A stretch of 53,794 nucleotides of DNA from contig CBFCZU010000003.1 in assembly GCA_965602635.1 (NCBI GenBank), positions 1 to 53,794 of the forward strand, in the 5' to 3' direction. The translations under genes were made by a program, and so were the position numbers. Shown piece after piece: positions 36,565 to 42,421 of this stretch (its first letter is position 1; every line of letters starts with the position of its first letter). Source of the stretch: CBFCZU01 sp965602635. Lineage in GTDB: Bacteria; Planctomycetota; Phycisphaerae; SM23-33. The notes under the pieces are model-generated. The model did no database searches, was not told where the DNA came from, and was given only the letters and a program-made list of their open reading frames with translations.

Positions 36565-38932
36565 GCCGGCCAGTCAGACCGTACTGGGTAACCCCCATTT
36601 CGGCAATGACGGCGTGGTTCGGTTCCGCCTGCAAACGGGACAGACCGTGCAGCTGGTTTACTGCATCGCCCAGCAGGCGATGCTTGGCGAACGGTTCGCC
36701 GAGCGCTACGTGGACGGAGAGATCACCACGCCTCACGCGGAGTTTGTGGACATCGATCTGCTTGCTGTCGGACGAGGCGATGCGGTTTCTGAGGCGGCCG
36801 CTCGATGGCTCGCGGAAAACGCAACTGATCTTCCCGGCGGCGGCGCGGGTTGGCTCCATGACTTTGATTTCGTCTATCTGTCTGGGCAGCCGCCGATTGC
36901 CACGGGTTGGCTCTGCGGTATCGGTCAAGCCAACGCCCTGCTGGCCTGCCTCCACCAGTGGCGCCGCACAAGGGATGCCAGATGGGCCGAGCTTGCCCGC
37001 CGCGCCATCGTGCCCTTCACCCGGCCGCTGGATGCCCGGTCAGGGGTGGCATTGCAGGGCGAGGATGGGTGGTGGTTTGAGGAATACCCCCTCCATTCAC
37101 CTGCGCACATTCTGAATTGCCATTTGCTGTGCCTGGTCGCGCTTGATCGCGCGGCACGGCTGCTGGACGCGCCGGAAGCGCAGGAAGCCTTTCAGCACGG
37201 CTGGGACGCCCTGCGGTCGCGTATCGCCTACTATGACAGGCAGGACTGGAGCCGATACGATCTTGCCGGTAGGTTCTTGCTGTTCCTGCGCTTGGTTCCC
37301 TCAATCGCTGGCTCTGTAGCCGTGGGGATGACCAACCTTGAGACGCACGATGGACGCCCGATCATCCGGCTCGATGCCGCTCAAGACACGCCGTGCGACA
37401 TCCCCGGGTCGAGGCTGGCCGGGATCGACTGGGGCCAGGTGGGAGACTTCGGCCGCAAGCCAGGCCGACACGTGCCCAACCGCCAAGCCGCGCACATCGG
37501 GGCGGTCCCTGAAGGCGGTACCGATCAGAACACGTACCTGATCTTCGAGGAGGACCTACCGGCGAGCCGCTGGGCCAGTGGAGGGGTGCGGCTGACCATG
37601 GAGGTCTGCTGCACGCCGGACGCAGAGCTTCGTGTTGAGTACCGCGACCCGAGGGTACCGGGTATGGCGTTCAGGCAGGACTCGGCCGTTCCGCCCATCG
37701 CAGGCGCGGGATGGCAGACGGTCACGTTCGAGCTGCCCCCGAGGCTGATCGGCCCCCCCCTGAGGCAGCACTATCATCGTTTCCATACCGAACTTCTCGG
37801 GACGCTGTTAGAGCGACACGGCGACGAGGAGCTGGAGTCAATCTTTGGCCGATGGCATCGAAGCGATCTCTTTGACTTCATAAGCCCTGAGGGCCCGGCG
37901 CCAGATTTGCCGAAGACAGTCTTCGTTTTCGTCAACAGCAGGTGCAATCTCCGTTGCCGGATGTGTGACGTGGGGAACGACAACTCCGAGGCCTCACTCA
38001 AGCGATTGATGACCCGGCGGGGCGACAACCTCGACCTCGACATGTTCGAGGGAGCCCTGAAATCTCTCCGTTCCAACCATGCGGAGGCCGCGGTTCACTT
38101 GGTCGGGACCGAGCCGCTCCTTTATGACCGATTTGATGCTCTGCTGAAGCGGGCAAGAGAACTGGACGTGCGCACGAGCATGACGACCAACGGCCTGCTG
38201 CTCGAGAACAGGGCTCAACGAATCGCCGAAACCGGTCTCGATCAGATATACCTTTCCATCGACGGGCCGCCTGAGATCCACGATCAGATCCGCAGGCGCG
38301 AGGGGCTTTTCGAGCGCGTATCGCGAGGTGTGCGGCTGCTGAGAGAATGTTGCCGGGCGGCGGGCGCGCCCCCGCTTGAGCTGGTCATAAGCTTCACGGT
38401 CTGCAAGGAGAACCACTTACACATCAGGGAGTTCCTGCAGGCGGTCCGGCCGATGCAGCCTGATTCGGTCGTCATCAGCCATTTGAACTTCGTGACGCCT
38501 GAGATCGCCGAATCGCACAACCGTCGCTTCCCCGGTCTGCGCATCGGTCCCAGCAGCGTCGAGGCGTGGAGAGATTGCTTGCAGATGGATTTCCTGAGCT
38601 TGTTCTATGAACTCGAAGGGGCCAGACGGATCGACTGGACGCAAGTCTCCATCATTCCATTCTGCCCGACGCCCACGCGCCTCCGCTGGTATTACACACG
38701 CCCGGCCTTGCCGATGAGCCGACCCCGCTGCGCCGCGCCCTGGCATTGCGCGCAGGTGCTCTGCGACGGAACGGTGGCTGTCCTCGGTCGATGCTTCGAA
38801 ACCACGATGGGCGACCTGAAAACCGAGAGGCTGCCGGAAATCTGGCATTCGACGGAGTACGAGAGATTCAGGAACTTCCTCCGGGAGCACCCCTACCTGG
38901 AGCCGTGCATGCGATGTTGCGGCAGCTTGTGA
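36548..38932 (+). CDS. Fusion: glucuronyl C5-epimerase-like domain plus radical SAM/SPASM
   Basis: A 794-residue protein. About 100-290 matches the C-terminal catalytic region of D-glucuronyl C5-epimerases: ATGWLCGIGQANALLACLHQ, GWWFEEYPLHSPAHILN, and an alpha/alpha-barrel helix pattern. About 300-440 is a beta-rich, carbohydrate-binding-like stretch. From about 455 there is a radical SAM core with Cys466, Cys470 and Cys473 (SRCNLRCRMC), VHLVGTEPLL and TSMTTNGLLL, ending in a SPASM-like Cys cluster (CAAPWHC, VLCDG, GRCFE, CMRCC). Known: epimerases of this family invert C5 of uronic acids in heparosan or alginate-like chains; radical SAM enzymes can epimerise or oxidise sugars by H-atom abstraction. 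Both halves look complete. It overlaps wzt by 17 bases, so the product is probably made together with the exporter. Confidence 0.85.
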   Translation: MKAIGKPASQTVLGNPHFGNDGVVRFRLQTGQTVQLVYCIAQQAMLGERFAERYVDGEITTPHAEFVDIDLLAVGRGDAVSEAAARWLAENATDLPGGGAGWLHDFDFVYLSGQPPIATGWLCGIGQANALLACLHQWRRTRDARWAELARRAIVPFTRPLDARSGVALQGEDGWWFEEYPLHSPAHILNCHLLCLVALDRAARLLDAPEAQEAFQHGWDALRSRIAYYDRQDWSRYDLAGRFLLFLRLVPSIAGSVAVGMTNLETHDGRPIIRLDAAQDTPCDIPGSRLAGIDWGQVGDFGRKPGRHVPNRQAAHIGAVPEGGTDQNTYLIFEEDLPASRWASGGVRLTMEVCCTPDAELRVEYRDPRVPGMAFRQDSAVPPIAGAGWQTVTFELPPRLIGPPLRQHYHRFHTELLGTLLERHGDEELESIFGRWHRSDLFDFISPEGPAPDLPKTVFVFVNSRCNLRCRMCDVGNDNSEASLKRLMTRRGDNLDLDMFEGALKSLRSNHAEAAVHLVGTEPLLYDRFDALLKRARELDVRTSMTTNGLLLENRAQRIAETGLDQIYLSIDGPPEIHDQIRRREGLFERVSRGVRLLRECCRAAGAPPLELVISFTVCKENHLHIREFLQAVRPMQPDSVVISHLNFVTPEIAESHNRRFPGLRIGPSSVEAWRDCLQMDFLSLFYELEGARRIDWTQVSIIPFCPTPTRLRWYYTRPALPMSRPRCAAPWHCAQVLCDGTVAVLGRCFETTMGDLKTERLPEIWHSTEYERFRNFLREHPYLEPCMRCCGSL
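36931..37001 (+). repeat. Epimerase segment also found as a stray fragment at 42180-42250
   Basis: 71 bases encoding NALLACLHQWRRTRDARWAE plus a few residues in the C5-epimerase domain recur at 42180-42250 with about five substitutions, fused there to a methyltransferase head. The first 12 shared bases at the junction are CCAACGCCCTGC. This entry marks the donor-like copy inside an intact gene. Confidence 0.8.
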
Positions 38933-39035
38933 GAAGCGCGGAAGGGATAGCTTGGGATGGCTCACGACAGCCAGGGAGGAAGTGATCGGTGAGGCTGAAC
39001 CGACCCGCGCGCCCTGGTTGCGGTGAGGGTCGGCA

Positions 39036-39214
39036 CGCCCGCCGGGAGACCGCCCGTGACCGATACCACGTACTTTGAGCAAACCGCATTGTGGGGCAAG
39101 CCACCACAATTCTACCAGGTACAAGTCCTCGCGGACATCCTGGAGATCCTGCCGCCTGATGTGCAGAGCGTACTGGACGTGGGCTGCGGAGACGGCTACA
39201 TAACCAATTCATTG
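39036..39214 (+). repeat. Direct repeat of methyltransferase 5' end, copy A
   Basis: This stretch matches 42243-42421 without gaps at an offset of 3207 bases, with about four differences in the first 154 bases and more towards the end. It covers a ribosome site (GGGAG), the GTG start and the first 50 codons of a methyltransferase. In copy A the gene is truncated after that; in copy B it continues as a complete enzyme. Confidence 0.85.
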
Positions 39215-39237
39215 CTGGATCACCTAAAGGTGATGAG
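39056..39237 (+). pseudogene. Truncated methyltransferase head (MT-1)
   Basis: From GTG 39056 the frame encodes the same N-terminus as the methyltransferase-GT4 fusion (TDTTYFEQTALWGKPPQFYQ, VLDVGCGDGYITNSLL). After about 60 codons homology stops and the sequence runs into the tail of a radical SAM gene in another frame. The GGGAG ribosome site at the same spacing as in the intact copy shows it was once an active gene start. It directly follows the epimerase/radical SAM gene. Confidence 0.7.
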
Positions 39238-39543
39238 GGGGACATCAGCAAGGAGGCCCTTTGGCGGTCGGGGCGTTTCCGTGATTGGCCCATCGGAGAA
39301 TCAACCATCAACGAGTTTGTCTCTTCGGACAAGGCAGAGCCGTGGGATTGTATGGAGATTAACGCGGATGGCAATATGGTTGCCATGTCACGCTGCTGTC
39401 GGCGGACCCTTGGAAACGCGTACGAAGAGAATCTGGGATCAATCTGGGGCGGCGATGCTTATGAGGCCTTTCGGGACTTCTTGCGTGATGGAGGAATTCA
39501 CCCCCCCCGTGCTACCGTTGCTGCCGAATCTTGTGATGCGTAA
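39238..39543 (+). pseudogene. Radical SAM SPASM-domain tail, frameshifted in a poly-C run
   Basis: In the frame starting GGGGACATC the product reads GDISKEALWRSGRFRDW, DKAEPWDCMEINADGNMVAM, SRCCRRTLGNAYEENLGSIW and DAYEAFRDFLRDGGIH. This parallels the C-terminal cysteine cluster of the intact fusion upstream (CAAPWHC, LCDG, GRCFE, EIW). At 39501-39508 there is a run of eight C; past it, another frame gives CYRCCRIL and a stop (39534-39536), matching the CMRCC terminus of the intact protein. So one slip in the C run separates the last cysteines from the domain. Start and radical SAM core are absent. Confidence 0.65.
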
Positions 39544-39606
39544 GTCAGTCAGGGCGGACCTGATTCAATGCCGAGGCCCGTGTATTCTTCAAAGGGCAGT
39601 GTGGTG

Positions 39607-40395
39607 ATGGAGAAAGACGTTTGTCATATTCAGTCCTTTGCCGTCATTGGTCTTCCCGTGACCCGACATGGTGTTTCGCTGATTCGGCACGTAGTCGAAG
39701 CGGGCTTGCGTCCGAAATTCGGCCTTATCATTGCGCAAAGAGATGACCAGTTGGAGCGATCTAGCGGCCTGTGGTCGGTACCTGAATGGTGGGAGAAGGC
39801 GGCGGAAGGTTGGTCAGAGACAGAGCCGGCTTCGGAGAGTGGGGCGATAGGCGAAGACAGCGTGGAAGCTCTTTATCGTGTACATCGCGTTCCGTATGTC
39901 TTTGTTCCCGACCTGAACGGCCAGGTTGCGTGCGAGATTATATCACGGGGAGCGGTGGACGCAATCCTTTTGGCCGAAGGTCCAATCCTGAGGGAGCCAA
40001 TCCTCCGGGCATCGCGTTGTGGCGTCGTGAATGTCCATGCCGCGCCTCTTCCGGAATATCGGGGCAACCATGCCACACGTTGGGCACTTTACCACGATGA
40101 GCCGCTGTGCGTGAGCGCTCATATCGTTGACAAAGGGATCGACACCGGACCAATACTGGCAAGACAGCACCTTCCGGTCATGAGAACCGACACGCTGGTC
40201 GACGTTGATGAGCGTGGATTCAAAGTGTGCGGCGAACTGGCTGCCGAGGTTTTTGCCCATGCTATCAGAACAGGTGTGCCAATTCAGCCCCAGCGTCCCT
40301 GGCAAGGGCGAACGTTCAAGGGGCAGATGCCTCGAGAGTTCATCGAAGAATTGGAAAGACGGTTGCGGGATCAGGAGTACTCACACTATGAGTGA
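39607..40395 (+). CDS. Formyltransferase-family protein
   Basis: A 262-residue protein. The second half has the formyltransferase signature: VNVHAAPLPEYRGNHATRW (compare N.H.S.LP..RG), with Asn142 and His144, then VDKGIDTGPIL supplying Asp179. These would be the Asn-His-Asp catalytic set using 10-formyl-tetrahydrofolate. Stand-alone members in sugar loci N-formylate amino sugars; those in purine or tRNA pathways have other context, so sugar formylation is the better guess. ATG 39607 has AAGGG about 10 bases upstream and starts near the fold; ATG 39568 is possible. It overlaps the next gene by 8 bases. The product of a deacetylase next door would be a natural substrate. Confidence 0.8.
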   Translation: MEKDVCHIQSFAVIGLPVTRHGVSLIRHVVEAGLRPKFGLIIAQRDDQLERSSGLWSVPEWWEKAAEGWSETEPASESGAIGEDSVEALYRVHRVPYVFVPDLNGQVACEIISRGAVDAILLAEGPILREPILRASRCGVVNVHAAPLPEYRGNHATRWALYHDEPLCVSAHIVDKGIDTGPILARQHLPVMRTDTLVDVDERGFKVCGELAAEVFAHAIRTGVPIQPQRPWQGRTFKGQMPREFIEELERRLRDQEYSHYE

Positions 40396-41782
40396 GACCC
40401 ATACGAGGTTGCAGGTTATGATGCCTGGACCTGGCCCGTTTCCATATCAGGAGCATTTGTGGAGATTGGTCGGAGCGCACCTCGGCCTTGCCGTCCGGTT
40501 TGGCTATCCCAGCGAACCTGCCGGGGAATACAGGGTGTTCTGTGGAAGCGGCGGCCCTTCATTGCGGATGCCGTTTGAGGGGGGCGGGGGCGACCTGCTG
40601 GCTGATGGCGTCAGGCTGCATCGAGTGCGGCAGGGTCGGCGGCGCTGGAAAGTTCTTGCCGGGGCGAAAGGGTTGAAGGTCAAGTGTCAGGGGGCTGACG
40701 TGACTGTCAACACTGACCTTATTGGGCCTCTTGGATGGCTGCTTTCGTTAGGAGAGGAAGGTCAGATCTACCGAAGGGACAGGTATGGTCTCTTCCAAGG
40801 CCAGGACAGCGTGCGGCGTCGGATGGGGGCGTTGTCGGAACCGATTTTCGAGAACACAGCCGCTTGGATTGGCGCCGTCGTAGATGCGCCGTTACCGCCC
40901 GCGTACGCCCGCGAAGCCACGTGGGCGGTTGCGGTAAGTTGCGATGTGGATGTGCTGGGGGACGGGTACATTCCGGCAGTGCTGGAATTCCTCGACGAAC
41001 ACCGGGTCGAACGTCCGACGTTCATGATTTGCGCGCACTCCGAAGAAGAGGGGACGATCCGCGACCCGTCCTACGACATCACCACCGATTCTGCGAGCAG
41101 ACTCCTTGAGCCGCTGCGCCAGGCCGACGTGGAGGTCGGATTGCATGGGAGTTATCTGGCGCACGATAGGCCGGGATTCCTGATGGCTCAGAAGTGTCGG
41201 CTGGAACAGTGGTGGGGCAGGTCTGTTCAGGGCCATCGGGCGCATTTTTATCGGTTTGCTTATCCTCGCTCGTGGGCTTGGCAGCACCGCTGCGGATTTC
41301 TTTACGATGCTTCGTTGGGCTATCCCGATCTTCCAGGCCTGCGTTCGGCGTGCGCCTCCCCCACAATGTTCTATGATCATGAGCGCGGCAGTGTGCCCTT
41401 TACCGTCTTTCCCACAGCCGTGCTGGATCAGCACTTCTTTTGGCCAACGCGATGGAGCCGGAGGAAGTTCAGAAAATACATTTCGGCTCTGTTCAAACGG
41501 ATCGCCCGGATCAACGGCGCCCTACTGCTTGATTGGCACACATATACTATCGATGCCCAGAGATACCGGGGCTGGTGGGATAGGTTGGACGAAATCCTTT
41601 CGTGGGCGCGGGAGGCGGGAGCCTGTTCGAGTGGTATAGGCAAGGTGCTGGAGGATTATCGGAGGCGGTGGGAGCGGTGCACGGTGCAATGTCCCGCCCT
41701 GGTACTGGGCGACGGCACAGACACCTTGGACTTGAGCGATCGAAGTGCTAATAATCAGGGCCCTTTCCCGATTGTGAGATAA
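40388..41782 (+). CDS. Polysaccharide deacetylase-like (NodB-fold) protein
   Basis: A 464-residue protein. Residues 1 to about 170 are a distinct N-terminal region rich in Gly and beta strands. From about 175 the NodB-like fold appears: VSCDVDVLGDG (Asp186 and Asp188, metal and base), then VGLHGSYLAHD (His253), RAHFYRFAYPRSW and LDWHTYTID. This layout, with a leading domain and a CE4-type barrel, is typical of polysaccharide deacetylases of exopolysaccharide loci. It would remove N-acetyl groups from the chain or its precursor. It starts inside the formyltransferase gene (8-base overlap), so the two are coupled; deacetylation followed by N-formylation is a coherent pair. The last 25 residues lack family match. 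Confidence 0.8.
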   Translation: MSETHTRLQVMMPGPGPFPYQEHLWRLVGAHLGLAVRFGYPSEPAGEYRVFCGSGGPSLRMPFEGGGGDLLADGVRLHRVRQGRRRWKVLAGAKGLKVKCQGADVTVNTDLIGPLGWLLSLGEEGQIYRRDRYGLFQGQDSVRRRMGALSEPIFENTAAWIGAVVDAPLPPAYAREATWAVAVSCDVDVLGDGYIPAVLEFLDEHRVERPTFMICAHSEEEGTIRDPSYDITTDSASRLLEPLRQADVEVGLHGSYLAHDRPGFLMAQKCRLEQWWGRSVQGHRAHFYRFAYPRSWAWQHRCGFLYDASLGYPDLPGLRSACASPTMFYDHERGSVPFTVFPTAVLDQHFFWPTRWSRRKFRKYISALFKRIARINGALLLDWHTYTIDAQRYRGWWDRLDEILSWAREAGACSSGIGKVLEDYRRRWERCTVQCPALVLGDGTDTLDLSDRSANNQGPFPIVR

Positions 41783-41786
41783 ATGA

Positions 41787-42032
41787 GGCCTTGACGCGAG
41801 TAACTTCATTGGCAAAGGAACTGCTGTTTTCAGGACTGATAGACTTCTCTTGGGCAGAGGCGACTTTGTCGCCAGCGCCGCCATTTTCAAGGACCAGCCG
41901 ACCAGCGTCGAGCTTGAAAGTTATCACATGTTGGATCGTTGCATCCATTTTGCAATTCACCAGGAGGTTGGTGTAGAAATAGAAGGTGGCCTTTGCCATC
42001 AACCTTTCATGGTGGAGTATATGCATGGATAA
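41787..42032 (+). pseudogene. Orphan tail of a second Wzt (C-terminal domain)
   Basis: The frame from 41787 to the TAA at 42030-42032 reads GKGTAVFRTDRLLLGRGDF, VASAAIFKDQPTSVELESYH and LDRCIHFAIHQEVGV, ending EGGLCHQPFMVEYMHG. This is the last strands of a Wzt C-terminal domain, different from the Wzt at 34681. No ATPase precedes it; the upstream gene is the deacetylase, 4 bases away in another frame. The ATG of the next fragment (42025) overlaps its end by 8 bases, preserving an old operon joint. Base composition is distinctly less GC-rich than the surroundings. Confidence 0.6.
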
Positions 42033-42285
42033 GAACACAAAAAGTTATTATGACCAACCGGATCTTTGGGGCAAGCCCCCCCTGCTCTACGAGATCCGCC
42101 TTCGGGCGGACATTCAGGCCTTGTGGCCCGATGATATCGGAAGTATAGTGGACGTGGGCTGCGGAGGTGGTTACATAACCAACGCCCTGCTGGCCTGTCT
42201 CCACAAGTGGCGCCGCACAGGGGATGCCAGATGGGCCGAGTTCGCCCGCCGGGAGACCGCCCGTGACCGATACCACGTACTTTGA
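42025..42285 (+). pseudogene. Chimeric fragment: methyltransferase head plus C5-epimerase segment
   Basis: An 86-codon open frame. The first 53 codons (MDKNTKSYYDQPDLWGKPP, DVGCGGGYITNALL) are the head of a methyltransferase homologous to, but diverged from, the one starting at 42263. At CCAACGCCCTGC (42179-42190) it passes into an epimerase segment (LLACLHKWRRTGDARWAE) that matches 36931-37001. Near GCCCGCCG (about 42244-42251) it passes into the leader of the next methyltransferase, ending at TGA 42283-42285. Both joints lie in short identities. A stable product is unlikely. Confidence 0.65.
42180..42250 (+). repeat. Stray copy of the epimerase segment
   Basis: About 93 percent identical to 36931-37001, inserted in frame between two methyltransferase heads. 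See the chimeric fragment at 42025-42285. Confidence 0.8.
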
Positions 42286-42421
42286 GCAGGCCGCATTGTG
42301 GGGCAAGCCACCGCAATTCTACCAGGTACAAGTCCTGGCGGACATCCTGGAGATCCTGCCGCCTGATGTGCAGAGCGTACTGGACGTGGGCTGCGGGGAC
42401 GGGTTCATCACCAACGCCCTG
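42243..42421 (+). repeat. Direct repeat of methyltransferase 5' end, copy B
   Basis: Matches copy A at 39036-39214. This copy opens the intact methyltransferase-GT4 gene. Two near-identical direct copies 3.2 kb apart flank the SPASM-tail relic, the formyltransferase, the deacetylase and the Wzt tail; recombination between them would excise these. Confidence 0.85.

Noticed and set aside
41750..41780. AATC-GGG/CCC-GATT inverted repeat at the deacetylase end as a terminator
   Set aside because: Imperfect stem inside the coding end and no T-run after it.
34305..42285. Diversity-generating retroelement as cause of the mosaic
   Set aside because: No reverse transcriptase, no template repeat and no adenine-specific substitutions; the joints look like short-homology recombination.
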